Below are positions 8,294 to 16,626 of a stretch of 36,015 nucleotides of DNA, in pieces. A program made the translations under genes and the position numbers. This DNA comes from Nitrososphaerota archaeon (GTDB lineage: Archaea; Thermoproteota; Nitrososphaeria; Nitrososphaerales; Nitrosopumilaceae). Numbering within the stretch: position 1 is the first letter of the stretch; each line of letters opens with the position of its first letter. Where the stretch lies: the NCBI GenBank assembly GCA_029782475.1, contig JARPSM010000010.1:1-36015 (forward strand). The letters run 5' to 3'. The notes below the pieces were generated by a model that was not told the origin of the DNA, ran no database searches, and saw only the letters and a program-made list of their open reading frames with translations.

Positions 8294-8881
8294 TTGAGCG
8301 CACAAGAATATAGACACATTGTCAGGATTGTAGGAAACGATATCCGTGGAGAGAGAAAAATGGTTATCGGATTAACTCAGATAAAGGGTCTTGGCTACAT
8401 GTTTGCAACGGCTATTCTTGATATTCTAAAAATTAATGCTAATTCCAATATCGGCAATCTTACAGATGAGAATGTTCAAGCAATTGAAAAAGTAATCACA
8501 GATCCAATTGCAAGTAACATTCCAACATGGTTCCTTAACAGAAGAAAAGATATTGAAACTGGTGCAGATTTACATTTGTTAACATCAGATATTCCATTTA
8601 CATTAAGAAATGATATTGAAAGAGAAAGAATCACTGCAAGTTGGAGAGGTTATCGCCATCTAAGTGGTCTTAAAGTTAGAGGACAAAGAACCAGAACTTC
8701 AGGTAGAAAAGGTGGAGCAGTCGGTGTCGCTAAAGGTGGATTGGCAGCTCCAGTTAAGAAAGGTGGTGCAGGAGCTCCGGCAGCAGCAGCAACAGAAGGT
8801 ACAGGAGCTCCGGCAGCAGCAGCAACAGAAGGTACAGGAGCTCCGGCAGCAGCAGCAGCAACAGCGGAGAAAAAAGAATAG
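8294..8881 (+). CDS. rps13: 30S ribosomal protein uS13
   Basis: Archaeal S13p/S18e, which sits in the head of the small subunit at the bridge with the large subunit. It starts at TTG and reads [20 protein letters not shown], a standard archaeal uS13 N-terminus. The helix-two-turn-helix part ([15 protein letters not shown]) and the basic tRNA-contacting C-terminus ([20 protein letters not shown]) are intact by about residue 145. It then carries an unusual tail of about 45 residues rich in Ala/Pro/Gly/Thr/Glu, built from a 33-bp tandem repeat, ending EKKE. uS4 follows after 9 nt, matching the archaeal S13-S4 order, although uS11 does not follow here. Confidence 0.97.
   Translation: MSAQEYRHIVRIVGNDIRGERKMVIGLTQIKGLGYMFATAILDILKINANSNIGNLTDENVQAIEKVITDPIASNIPTWFLNRRKDIETGADLHLLTSDIPFTLRNDIERERITASWRGYRHLSGLKVRGQRTRTSGRKGGAVGVAKGGLAAPVKKGGAGAPAAAATEGTGAPAAAATEGTGAPAAAAATAEKKE
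8771..8871 (+). repeat. 33-bp tandem repeat coding the uS13 tail
   Basis: Two perfect 33-bp units (8771-8803, 8804-8836) and a third, partial and diverged copy from 8837. The unit begins GGAGCTCCGGCAGCAGCAGC and codes [11 protein letters not shown]. The third copy has one extra GCA codon, consistent with slippage. The repeat is more GC-rich than its surroundings. Confidence 0.9.
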
Positions 8882-8890
8882 GTGTTTTGA

Positions 8891-9502
8891 ATGGGTGATC
8901 CTAAATATCCACGTAAAGTCTGGAGGAAACCAAAAAGACCACTCAATTATGAATTAAAAATGGAAGAGTTAGAAACTCTAGGAACATTTGGATTAAGAAC
9001 TAAAAGAGAATTATGGAAAGCACATACAGAATTATCACGTGTGAGACATCAAGCAAGATCATTACTTGCATTAAGACAAGAAGTTAGAGCAGAAAAAGAA
9101 CCAATTTTAATGAAATCTCTTGCAAGAATCGGTTTAGTGTCAGGAGATGCAACATTAGATGACGTACTCAATCTAAATGCAAAGGATTTACTTTCACGAA
9201 GATTACAAACTATTGTTTCAAAAAAACTTGGATTCAAAACACCTTATCAAGCAAGACAAGCAGTCATTCATGGTCACATAATGATTGGTGAAAGAAAAGT
9301 CAACATTCCATCATATACAGTAACAGTTGAAGAAGAAGGCAGTGTTCGTTTTACACCAGAATCAAAAATTCCTGAAATGTTAGAAAAAACAAAGAAAGAA
9401 GAACCAAAAGTTGAGACTACAGAAGAAGCAACTGAGGTTCCTCCTGCAACTGAGGCTCCTGCAACTGAAGCCCCAAAAGATAAAAGTTCTTCAACTGAAT
9501 AA
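8891..9502 (+). CDS. rps4: 30S ribosomal protein uS4
   Basis: Primary 16S-binding protein that nucleates assembly of the 30S body. It begins MGDPKYPRKVWRKPKRPLNY, typical of archaeal uS4. The S4 RNA-binding fold covers about residues 103-150 (SRRLQTIVSKKLGFKTPYQA, then HGHIMIGERKVNIPSY). After about residue 165 a low-complexity Glu/Thr/Ala/Pro tail follows (ATEVPPATEAPATEAPKDKS), echoing the tail on uS13. It lies 9 nt after uS13 and is certainly co-transcribed. The next gene, glmS, follows after 52 nt with its own AT-rich upstream sequence. Confidence 0.97.
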   Translation: MGDPKYPRKVWRKPKRPLNYELKMEELETLGTFGLRTKRELWKAHTELSRVRHQARSLLALRQEVRAEKEPILMKSLARIGLVSGDATLDDVLNLNAKDLLSRRLQTIVSKKLGFKTPYQARQAVIHGHIMIGERKVNIPSYTVTVEEEGSVRFTPESKIPEMLEKTKKEEPKVETTEEATEVPPATEAPATEAPKDKSSSTE

Positions 9503-9554
9503 TCAAAAAAGTAGGCTTATCAGTAAATAACCCCAATTATCAAAGAGAATCATA

Positions 9555-11315
9555 ATGTGTTCAATTATAGGCTATTACGGAAAGGGATTTGCAGCACCCA
9601 TCATCGTAAATGGATTAAAAAGAATGGAGTATCGTGGATACGACAGCGTAGGGGTGGCAACTGAATCAAATAATCAAATTCAATTAAAAAAAGGAATTGG
9701 AAAAGTCAATGAAGTTAATTCAAAGATTCAGTTAGATCTACTTCCCGGAAAAATAGGAATCGGACATACTAGGTGGGCAACTCATGGGGAAGTTACAGAG
9801 TTTAATGCACATCCACATCCAAGTAATTCAGGAAAAATTGCAATTGTACATAATGGAATAATAGAAAATTTTGAAGAATTAAAAAAACAATTAGAAGATG
9901 AAGGATATGATTTCAAAAGTGAAACAGACAGTGAAATTATTGCAAACTTGATTCAGAAACACTATGAAAAAACAGGAGACGTTAAAGAAACAATTTTGAA
10001 AACAGTTTCAGAGATTAAAGGCCATTATGCATTTGTTGCAATGTTTGAAAACGGTCAACTGGCTGCTGCACGATTTCATGAGCCATTAATTATAGGAATA
10101 GGACAAGATGATTTTTTTCTATCTAGCGATGTTTTAGGATTTGTTGAATATACTGACGATGCAATTTATTTAGAAAATGGAAATTTTGTAATTTTAGAAG
10201 AAAATAAATTCCAAATTTTAGACTTTCAAGGAGAACATGCAAAATACGGAATTACAAAAGTATCTAAAGAGTTTGGGGATGCTTACAAAGGAGATTATGC
10301 ACATTTCACATTAAAAGAAATCTATGAACAACATGAAACTATACTAAAAGCTGGGGAGAAAACAGAAGAAGAAATAGAAAAAGCAGCAGATCATATCAAA
10401 CATGCAAAAAATATCTACGTTACAGGCAGTGGAACTAGTTATAATTCAGCACTCATTGCAAAGCAAATATTCTCAAAATATGCCAAGATCAAAGCAGAGT
10501 CAATTATGTCAAGTGAACTCCAGTTTGCACCAGAGAGTATTGAAGAAAATTCCATCGTGATAGCATTATCTCAAAGTGGAGAAAGTGCGGATGTTTTAGA
10601 TGCAGTAAAAATTGGAAAGCAGGCAAATTGTAAAATTATAGCAATAGTAAATTTAATGACATCTTCACTTGCTCGAGAAGCAGATATTGTAATCGGGATG
10701 AATTGTGGACCAGAAATTGGAGTAGCTGCAACAAAAAGTTTCACATCTCAATTAGTGATTCTCTATAAAATAGTGCAAAAACTAACTGACGGTAAAATAA
10801 CAATTAATTTTGAAAAGTTTGCAGAATCAATTTTAAAAATATTAGAAAACCCAGTAAATATTCAAAAAATTGCAAAAGAAATAAAAAATATTTCAGACAT
10901 CTACATACTTGGAAGAGGGATTAATTATCCAATTGCAAAAGAGGCAGCTTTGAAATTAAAAGAATTGACATACATTCATGCTGAAGGAATTCCAGGAGGT
11001 GAATTAAAACATGGACCTCTTGCATTAATGGATTCAAATGTATTTGCAATTATTATAAATCCAAATGATTCGACATATTCAGATACATTAACCAGTGCAA
11101 GAGAGATAAAAGCTCGCGGTGCAAAAATTATAGGAGTTTCAGATATCGAAAGTAATGTTTACGATTATTGGATAGAAATGCCAAAAATAGATCAAGTGTT
11201 ATATCCAATCTCAGAAATCATTCCAATTCAATTTTTATCATATTATGCAGCACTTGAAAAGGATACAGATCCAGATTATCCCAGGAATCTTGCAAAATCA
11301 GTTACAGTAAAGTAA
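9555..11315 (+). CDS. glmS: glutamine-fructose-6-phosphate aminotransferase (isomerising)
   Basis: Makes glucosamine-6-phosphate from fructose-6-phosphate and glutamine, the first step towards UDP-GlcNAc for surface glycans and N-glycosylation. It starts MCSIIGYYGKGFAAPIIVNG; Cys2 is the Ntn glutaminase nucleophile after Met removal. GHTRWATHG and HNGIIENF mark the glutaminase domain (about 1-220). Two SIS sugar-isomerase domains follow (about 270-400 with SGTSYNSALIA and SQSGESADV; about 430-575 with ILGRGINYPIA and GGELKHGPLAL). The C-terminus NLAKSVTVK is the family standard, so the gene is complete. Its end overlaps the convergent cobT by 14 nt. No glmS ribozyme is expected or seen. Confidence 0.97.
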   Translation: MCSIIGYYGKGFAAPIIVNGLKRMEYRGYDSVGVATESNNQIQLKKGIGKVNEVNSKIQLDLLPGKIGIGHTRWATHGEVTEFNAHPHPSNSGKIAIVHNGIIENFEELKKQLEDEGYDFKSETDSEIIANLIQKHYEKTGDVKETILKTVSEIKGHYAFVAMFENGQLAAARFHEPLIIGIGQDDFFLSSDVLGFVEYTDDAIYLENGNFVILEENKFQILDFQGEHAKYGITKVSKEFGDAYKGDYAHFTLKEIYEQHETILKAGEKTEEEIEKAADHIKHAKNIYVTGSGTSYNSALIAKQIFSKYAKIKAESIMSSELQFAPESIEENSIVIALSQSGESADVLDAVKIGKQANCKIIAIVNLMTSSLAREADIVIGMNCGPEIGVAATKSFTSQLVILYKIVQKLTDGKITINFEKFAESILKILENPVNIQKIAKEIKNISDIYILGRGINYPIAKEAALKLKELTYIHAEGIPGGELKHGPLALMDSNVFAIIINPNDSTYSDTLTSAREIKARGAKIIGVSDIESNVYDYWIEMPKIDQVLYPISEIIPIQFLSYYAALEKDTDPDYPRNLAKSVTVK

Positions 11316-12366
11316 ACAATCGACGATATTCTTTTTCTGCAATTTCTAAAAAGTTTGTAGAATCATTTCCAGTTTTAATCATTGATGAGATAATGCTACC
11401 ACCTGCCCCTACTCCTTCTTTTGCAAATCCTTCAGAAAATGCTTTCAAACCAGTATGTTGTGAATTTTCCAAATTTGGATTTATAGAGATTGCAGGAATA
11501 TCTGCAATTTTAGATACAAGACTAGTAAAATTTGCACTTTTATCATTAGTAATGTACGAGGTAGTTCCAATTGCAGTGTTTTCCTCATTAAAACCAATTT
11601 TTGCTGCAAATGCCAAAACTGCCGCCATCTGAGTTCCTCCTGCCAACATCACATTAGATACACTAGATGCAGAACTAAGCATTCCAGCTACAAACGGAAT
11701 CATCGGATCACCAACTTTAGCTACAATGCTATATGGATGATCAGAGTCTATTCTTTCAAGTGCAGATGTAACAATTTTATTTTTTAATTCAGTAGGATTG
11801 TTTGGAATACTGGAACTGACTTTAGCATCATATCCTAATGCTTTTAGAACTGCTAGAGATGTAGTTGTTCCACCAGGAATACTTTCACCAATTATCAAAC
11901 AATCAGTAAGTGATGCCATACTTCGCCCCACAATTCTGCCATAATCAACAGCATGTGACACCTGTGAATCAGTCATAGCATCCTCAGTTGAAATATTTTT
12001 TCCAAATGACATACCAGTATCAACAAATGGAAGTTGTGGAGAAATTTTACTTCCAGCATTAATCGTCAAGTGTGGAATACTAGCTGATTCTAATGCAGTT
12101 TTTGTTAATAATCCAGGAGTAGGTTTTCCATCAGGGGTCATTGGGATTTTATCAATAGTTTTGCAATACCCATAATGGAGATATTCAGCATCAGCAGGAG
12201 GAGTAAACTGAATTGAATCCCTATCTGCACCGGCAAATGTAATTCCAGGAATTTCACAAGTTTCAGTATAAGAAATTACAAAAGAGAAAAGAAATCTTTT
12301 AGATTTCATAGATTCAATGAAATTTTTTCCTTGCTCTATATTTCCAAATAGTTCAAAATCATCCAT
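11302..12366 (-). CDS. cobT: archaeal CobT-type nicotinate-nucleotide phosphoribosyltransferase
   Basis: A 354-residue protein of the archaeal CobT/UPF0284 family, which activates the lower-ligand base for cobalamin (alpha-ribazole phosphate synthesis). Recognised from the glycine-rich segments GESIPGGTTTSLAVLKALGY and MLAGGTQMAAVLAFAAKIG, the N-terminal ITFAGADRDSIQFTPPADAE and the late GAGGSI segment. Thaumarchaea make cobalamin with dimethylbenzimidazole, which fits. It ends inside the last codons of convergent glmS (14-nt overlap). The MBL hydrolase lies 8 nt upstream on the same strand, so nnrE-MBL-cobT probably form one transcript. Confident of family, less of the exact base used in vivo. 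Confidence 0.9.
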   Translation of the reverse strand: MDDFELFGNIEQGKNFIESMKSKRFLFSFVISYTETCEIPGITFAGADRDSIQFTPPADAEYLHYGYCKTIDKIPMTPDGKPTPGLLTKTALESASIPHLTINAGSKISPQLPFVDTGMSFGKNISTEDAMTDSQVSHAVDYGRIVGRSMASLTDCLIIGESIPGGTTTSLAVLKALGYDAKVSSSIPNNPTELKNKIVTSALERIDSDHPYSIVAKVGDPMIPFVAGMLSSASSVSNVMLAGGTQMAAVLAFAAKIGFNEENTAIGTTSYITNDKSANFTSLVSKIADIPAISINPNLENSQHTGLKAFSEGFAKEGVGAGGSIISSMIKTGNDSTNFLEIAEKEYRRLFTLL

Positions 12367-12374
12367 TGTAATTC

Positions 12375-12983
12375 CTAACCCATCATATCAAGAAACTGTT
12401 GTTCAGTTCTTTTTTGCATTACATGATTAGTGATTTTTTCTTGTCCTAAAGTTGAAATTTCAGCCCCACCATAATTATGCCCAGAATACATGACTAGATT
12501 ATCATCTAATTTGTGCAATACATCAAATAAGCTATAATAGAGATCTTTTGCATTACCTCCAGGTAGATCAATTCTGCCACAATTCCCAACAAACAATGTA
12601 TCACCAGAAAAAATTTTCCCATCACCTACAAGACAAATACTATCTTGAGAATGACCAGGAGTGTGAAGTACTTTTAATTTAGAATTTCCAAATTCAATAA
12701 AATCCCCATCCTTTACAGTAATGTCATGTTTTAATTCTGAAGATTCATGTTGAATAATTGGAGCTTTGGTGGATTCAGCCATGGCTTCATTTCCCAAAGT
12801 ATGATCAAAATGATGATGAGTGTTTACAATGTATTTTATTTTGAGATTATTTTCTTTTATGATCATTTCCAACTCTATCAAATCCCAAGAAGGATCAATT
12901 ATGATAGACTCGCCAGTATCGTCATCCTCAACAATGTATGAGAAATTCTGCATATTTCCTACTTGAATTTGATGGACTTTCAT
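12375..12983 (-). CDS. metallo-beta-lactamase-fold hydrolase, glyoxalase II / persulfide dioxygenase-like
   Basis: A 202-residue soluble MBL-fold enzyme. The full metal-ligand set is present: H56, H58, D60, H61 (THHHFDH), H111 (TPGHS), D128 (SGDTLF) and H169 (SGHNYGG), so a one- or two-metal site can form. The segment SGDTLFVGNCGRIDLPGG is typical of the hydroxyacylglutathione hydrolase/ETHE1 branch. Short length without the C-terminal glutathione-binding helices of true glyoxalase II argues for a different thiol ester or persulfide substrate. It overlaps upstream nnrE by 4 nt (ATGA) and is followed 8 nt later by cobT. Confidence 0.85.
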   Translation of the reverse strand: MKVHQIQVGNMQNFSYIVEDDDTGESIIIDPSWDLIELEMIIKENNLKIKYIVNTHHHFDHTLGNEAMAESTKAPIIQHESSELKHDITVKDGDFIEFGNSKLKVLHTPGHSQDSICLVGDGKIFSGDTLFVGNCGRIDLPGGNAKDLYYSLFDVLHKLDDNLVMYSGHNYGGAEISTLGQEKITNHVMQKRTEQQFLDMMG

Positions 12984-13627
12984 AGGATGCCCTCTTCAGC
13001 TTCAGGAGGAATTCCAATTTTTTCAGCATATAATTCACCAGTCAAATCTTTTCGTTTGGGAATTCCTTCTTTCATTTTGTGAAAAGTTACTGTCATGTTA
13101 CATTTTGTGAAAATATTTGAGGTTTCACCAGTTTGTGGATCTAATCCAGATGGAACATCTACTGCAAATTTGTAACAATTTGCTTCATTGATGAAATTAA
13201 TTGCAGATGCGTATGGTTCTCTAATATCTCCAGATATCCCAGTTCCCAGAATTCCATCAACTATCACATCAGGTTTAAAATCAAATTCAAAAGAATCACC
13301 GGACATTAATTTTACAGATGGCATTTTTTCTAAAATGGACCAATTCCAATTACTCTCCTCAGTCTTTATTTTATTAGGACTGCCAAGAAGCATTACAGTT
13401 ACTTTTGCACCATATCCTGCCAGATGTCTTGCCATCACCAAGCCATCACCGCCATTATTGCCCAATCCTACAAAAATTAGGATATTTTTTAATTCTATAT
13501 TATCAATTTTAGTAATTAATCGTCTAACAGCTGCAGCACCTGCATTCTCCATCATAAATTTTTTCAAAAATCCCATGTCATGACCTTTGTTTTCAATATT
13601 GTACATTTGATCAACAGTAATTTCCAT
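12980..13627 (-). CDS. nnrE: NAD(P)H-hydrate epimerase (YjeF N-terminal domain)
   Basis: A 215-residue stand-alone YjeF_N domain that epimerises damaged NAD(P)H hydrate so it can be repaired by the dehydratase NnrD. Recognised from GLGNNGGDGLVMARHLAGYG (residues about 54-73), followed by VIVDGILGTGISGDIREPYA and FAVDVPSGLDPQTGE. Many archaea fuse this domain to the dehydratase; here it is alone, so nnrD must be elsewhere. Its stop overlaps the MBL hydrolase start (ATGA). The ATG at 13627 is divergent from the translin gene with about 105 bp for two promoters. Confidence 0.88.
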   Translation of the reverse strand: MEITVDQMYNIENKGHDMGFLKKFMMENAGAAAVRRLITKIDNIELKNILIFVGLGNNGGDGLVMARHLAGYGAKVTVMLLGSPNKIKTEESNWNWSILEKMPSVKLMSGDSFEFDFKPDVIVDGILGTGISGDIREPYASAINFINEANCYKFAVDVPSGLDPQTGETSNIFTKCNMTVTFHKMKEGIPKRKDLTGELYAEKIGIPPEAEEGIL

Positions 13628-13733
13628 GTCTTTGATGAAATTATATCCAAAATAAGAGTTTAGGAAATAGATTCTATGGCATTCCTAAGAGTTTAGCAAA
13701 CAACTTTATCCTAGTTTTAAAACACGAATAAAC

Positions 13734-14357
13734 ATGACATTAAAAAATGTAAAACCATCATTAAATAAAATTGCAAAAGATTTAGGAGTGACTCAAGATG
13801 CCAGAGAATTTTTATTAAAAAATACAAGAGAAATCGTAATTCTTTGCAGTAAATCAATTATTGCTGTCCATAAAGGGGATTTGACAACTGGTAAAAATAA
13901 TCTAAAACAAGCAGAGACATTATTAAAAAAATATAAGAAAAAAGCAACAGGAGGATTACGAAGATATCTAATTACACCTGAACAAGAATTTGTAGAAGCT
14001 GCATGTTTAATTGCAATTGTTGAGAAAAAAGAAATCCCTTCAGATAAAAAATTGGCAGTTATGCCAGAATCATATGTTTTAGGATTACTTGATTGTATTG
14101 GGGAATTAAAAAGGCAAGTATTTGATAAAATTAGAATGGATAAAATTGATGATGCAACAAGAATGTTTGAAGTAATGGAGAATTTGTATCTTCAACTGTA
14201 TACTTTTTCAATGTATGATAAAGTTGTCAAAGAAGCAAGAAGGAAAATTGATGTGAATAGGATTCTAGTAGATGATGTTAGATCAGTAATTACTGAAGAA
14301 AAAAGAAGAACTGAATTAATCAAAGTTTTGCAAAAATTAGAAAAACAAGTAAACTAG
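13734..14357 (+). CDS. translin-family RNA-binding protein
   Basis: A 207-residue all-helical protein of the translin/TRAX superfamily (archaeal type), whose relatives form octameric shells that bind or cleave small RNAs and tRNA 5' leaders (C3PO). The family features seen are the N-terminal helices around FLLKNTREIVILCSKSIIAV, the central EQEFVEAACLIAIVEKKEIP and the segment VLGLLDCIGELKRQVFDKIR, where acidic residues of the active site lie in TRAX-like members. Starts with ATG 13734 after a TATA-like stretch. Its TAG (14355-14357) directly abuts the encoded CCA end of the convergent tRNA-Leu gene, leaving no spacer. Confidence 0.85.
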   Translation: MTLKNVKPSLNKIAKDLGVTQDAREFLLKNTREIVILCSKSIIAVHKGDLTTGKNNLKQAETLLKKYKKKATGGLRRYLITPEQEFVEAACLIAIVEKKEIPSDKKLAVMPESYVLGLLDCIGELKRQVFDKIRMDKIDDATRMFEVMENLYLQLYTFSMYDKVVKEARRKIDVNRILVDDVRSVITEEKRRTELIKVLQKLEKQVN

Positions 14358-14360
14358 TGG

Positions 14361-14445
14361 TGCGGACGATGGGATTTGAACCCACGTACTCCTAAGAGAC
14401 TAGCCCCTCAAGCTAGCGCCTTTGGCCAGGCTGGGCGACGTCCGC
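14361..14445 (-). tRNA. tRNA-Leu (anticodon GAG)
   Basis: Class II tRNA. Acceptor stem GCGGACG pairs with CGTCCGC. The anticodon stem CTAGC/GCTAG encloses the loop TTGAGGG, giving anticodon GAG (Leu, CUC/CUU codons). A long variable arm (TCTCTTAGGAGTACG) and the T arm TGGGTTCAAATCCCA follow. The discriminator is A, and CCA is encoded in the DNA (14358-14360). No intron. It is convergent with the translin gene and ends exactly at its stop codon. 5' of it the divergent rpo10 promoter begins. Confidence 0.96.
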
Positions 14446-14465
14446 AAATGGATTTTCTTGCATGG

Positions 14466-14475
14466 TTTTTATAAT
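14466..14475 (+). promoter_or_regulatory. TATA box setting the rpo10 start
   Basis: TTTTTATAAT is centred about 26 nt before the GTG at 14496. This places the transcript start at that GTG and excludes the more upstream in-frame TTG at 14478, which would lie before the transcription start. Confidence 0.7.
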
Positions 14476-14495
14476 CCTTGGTTACTTTTTTGTTC

Positions 14496-14732
14496 GTGTT
14501 AATTCCTGTTAGATGTATAACGTGTGGAAAATTAATTGCTGATAAATTTGAAGATTATCAAAATAAAATTAAAGCAGGAGAAGATCCTACAAAAACTCTT
14601 GATTCTTTAGGTGTTGAAAGATATTGTTGTAGAAGAATGCTTTTGACTACAGTAGAAACAATACAACAAGTAATTCCATTTTACGAAGCAATTCAGAGAA
14701 GAAAACAAGAAGTTCAATCTGAGTTAGAATAA
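14496..14732 (+). CDS. rpo10: DNA-directed RNA polymerase subunit Rpo10 (RpoN)
   Basis: A 78-residue zinc-binding subunit of archaeal RNA polymerase, homologous to eukaryotic Rpb10, which anchors the Rpo3/Rpo11 assembly platform. With the GTG start it reads MLIPVRCITCGKLIADKFED, the universal family N-terminus; the zinc ligands are CITC and the CC pair of RYCCRRMLLTTVE. A longer start at 14478 adds six non-family residues and conflicts with the TATA position. It heads the run rpo10-eno-rps2-mvk-ipk-idi-GGPPS-gltX. Enolase starts 1 nt after its stop. Confidence 0.96.
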   Translation: MLIPVRCITCGKLIADKFEDYQNKIKAGEDPTKTLDSLGVERYCCRRMLLTTVETIQQVIPFYEAIQRRKQEVQSELE

Positions 14733-14733
14733 C

Positions 14734-15972
14734 TTGGCCAAGATTTCTTCAATTGAAGGAAGAATTCTATACAACAGTAGAGGCAGTAAAACAGTAGAAG
14801 TAGATATTATATCAGATAATCAATTTTTAGGACGAGTATGTGCCCCATCAGGTGCAAGCGTAGGAAAATATGAAGCAGTTAGTTTTCCAAATGAAAAACC
14901 AGAAGAAAGTCTTAAAATTTTAAAAGAAAACGCTCAAAAATTTATTGGATTAGAGTCATCAGATCTTAAAGGGATTCATGATGTTCTAAAAGAATTAGAT
15001 GGAACTAGAAATTATTCAATAGTAGGAGGTGCACTAGCTTTTGCAGTTACAATTGCATCAATGGAATCAGCATCAAAAGCATCAGGGGAACCACTCTTTA
15101 GAACACTTTCATCAGAATCTTCATTCAAATTCCCATACCCATTAGGAAATATTTTAGGTGGAGGAGCACATGCAGGGCCTGGAACTCCAGACATTCAAGA
15201 AATTTTGATTTGTGCTACAGGCTCAAAAACTATAGAAGATGCAATTCAAACTAATTTGTCAGTTCATAAAGAATTACGTCGTGTATTAGAAAAGGAAGAT
15301 CCTGACTTTACAAACGGAAGAGGTGATGAAGGTGGTTGGGCACCAAAATTAGAAAATCAAAAAGCATTAGAAATTTCTGCCAAAGCCTGTGAAAACCTAG
15401 GATTTACTTTAGGAAAAGAAGTATCATTAGGAGTTGACTTTGCATCATCAACACAATGGAATGAAGAAAAAGGCAGGTATTTGTATGATAGAGCAGGATT
15501 TGAAAATTCAACTGGAGAGCAAATTGATTTTGCAGCAGGTATTATTGAGAAATTTAAATTAATTTATGCCGAAGATGCAGTTCATGAAGAGGCATTTGAA
15601 GACATGTCAGAATTAACAAAAAAATTTCCCAACACACTGATAACTGGAGATGACTTGACTGTCACAAACAAAGATATCCTAAAAAAAGCCATTGATGTAA
15701 AATCATGCAATGCTGCAATTTTAAAAGTCAATCAAGCAGGAAGTCTTTTTGATGCCTTGGAATTTGCTGATAAAGCAACTCAAAACAATATCAAACTAAT
15801 CACATCACATAGATCTGGGGAATCCACAGATTCTCAAATATCCCATATTGGTCTTGCTACAAAGTCAAAAATGCTCAAAGTTGGCATTGTAGGAGGAGAA
15901 AGAGTAGCAAAACTTAATGAGTTATTACGACTATCAGAGCATGATTTAATATGCGGTATGGCAGAGATTTAA
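14734..15972 (+). CDS. eno: enolase
   Basis: Interconverts 2-phosphoglycerate and phosphoenolpyruvate, a gluconeogenic step in autotrophic thaumarchaea. It starts at TTG one base after the rpo10 stop. Family motifs: ILYNSRGSKTVEVDI at the N-terminus, GGGAHAG, DEGGWAP, TGDDLTVTN with a metal-binding Asp, the catalytic-lysine segment ILKVNQAGSL and SHRSGESTD near the C-terminus. 412 residues is normal for archaeal enolase. The rpo10-eno-rps2 order is a classical archaeal arrangement. Confidence 0.97.
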   Translation: MAKISSIEGRILYNSRGSKTVEVDIISDNQFLGRVCAPSGASVGKYEAVSFPNEKPEESLKILKENAQKFIGLESSDLKGIHDVLKELDGTRNYSIVGGALAFAVTIASMESASKASGEPLFRTLSSESSFKFPYPLGNILGGGAHAGPGTPDIQEILICATGSKTIEDAIQTNLSVHKELRRVLEKEDPDFTNGRGDEGGWAPKLENQKALEISAKACENLGFTLGKEVSLGVDFASSTQWNEEKGRYLYDRAGFENSTGEQIDFAAGIIEKFKLIYAEDAVHEEAFEDMSELTKKFPNTLITGDDLTVTNKDILKKAIDVKSCNAAILKVNQAGSLFDALEFADKATQNNIKLITSHRSGESTDSQISHIGLATKSKMLKVGIVGGERVAKLNELLRLSEHDLICGMAEI

Positions 15973-15979
15973 AATCGTC

Positions 15980-16609
15980 ATGAGTGAACAAACTACAGCA
16001 ACCGACATCAAAAAGAAGGTTTTAGCCACTGGAATTAGAGTAGGCACTCAAGTTAAGACCAAATTCATGAAACCATTCATCACTAAAGCTAGCCCTGAAG
16101 GCCTATACATGCTCGATTTAGATATCACATTAGAAAAAATCAAAACAGCAGCCAAATTTATCAATAGATTAGGTGCTGAAAACCTCATCGTGTGTTCAGG
16201 TAGACAATATGCAGAAACACCAATTGAGAAATTCTGTGAAAGTTTAGGTTCTAAAAAATTACTAAACAGATTCATGCCAGGTACACTAACAAATCCATCA
16301 TTACCATATTACATTGAACCAAAATTAGTTTTAATTTCAGATCCACAAGTAGATGAACAAGCAATTATTGAAGCAACAAATGCAGGTATTCCAATTATCG
16401 GAATTGCAAATACAGACAACATCACATCTAATCTGGATGTAATTATTCCAGCAAACAACAGAGGAAGAAAAGCTCTAGCTACAGTTTACTGGTTATTGGT
16501 ACGTCAAGTTTTAATCGAAAAAGGAGAATTAAAAGAAGATGAACCAATGAAAGAAGAAATAGACGATTTCGAAACAAAGATCACAGAAGAAGAAATAGAC
16601 GATTTTTAG
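15980..16609 (+). CDS. rps2: 30S ribosomal protein uS2
   Basis: Small-subunit protein of the cytosolic face near the mRNA exit channel. Recognised from GLYMLDLDITLEKIKTAAKF, ENLIVCSGRQYAETPIEKFC, FMPGTLTNPSLPYYIEPKLV and the late PANNRGRKALATVYWLLVRQ, all typical of archaeal uS2/SA. 209 residues with an acidic tail containing EEIDDFETKITEEEIDDF, where EEIDDF appears twice. It follows enolase by 7 nt and precedes mevalonate kinase by 17 nt in the same orientation, so it is part of the long housekeeping transcript. Confidence 0.97.
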   Translation: MSEQTTATDIKKKVLATGIRVGTQVKTKFMKPFITKASPEGLYMLDLDITLEKIKTAAKFINRLGAENLIVCSGRQYAETPIEKFCESLGSKKLLNRFMPGTLTNPSLPYYIEPKLVLISDPQVDEQAIIEATNAGIPIIGIANTDNITSNLDVIIPANNRGRKALATVYWLLVRQVLIEKGELKEDEPMKEEIDDFETKITEEEIDDF

Positions 16610-16626
16610 AATTTCAAAGGGTTTAA

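Noticed and set aside
8650-8946. Long alternative-frame ORFs across the uS13 tail on both strands
   Set aside because: They are shadows produced by the GC-rich 33-bp repeat; the uS13 frame is certain.
9503-9554. Possible glmS ribozyme or riboswitch before glmS
   Set aside because: The gap is only 52 nt, too short for the ribozyme, and the element is bacterial.
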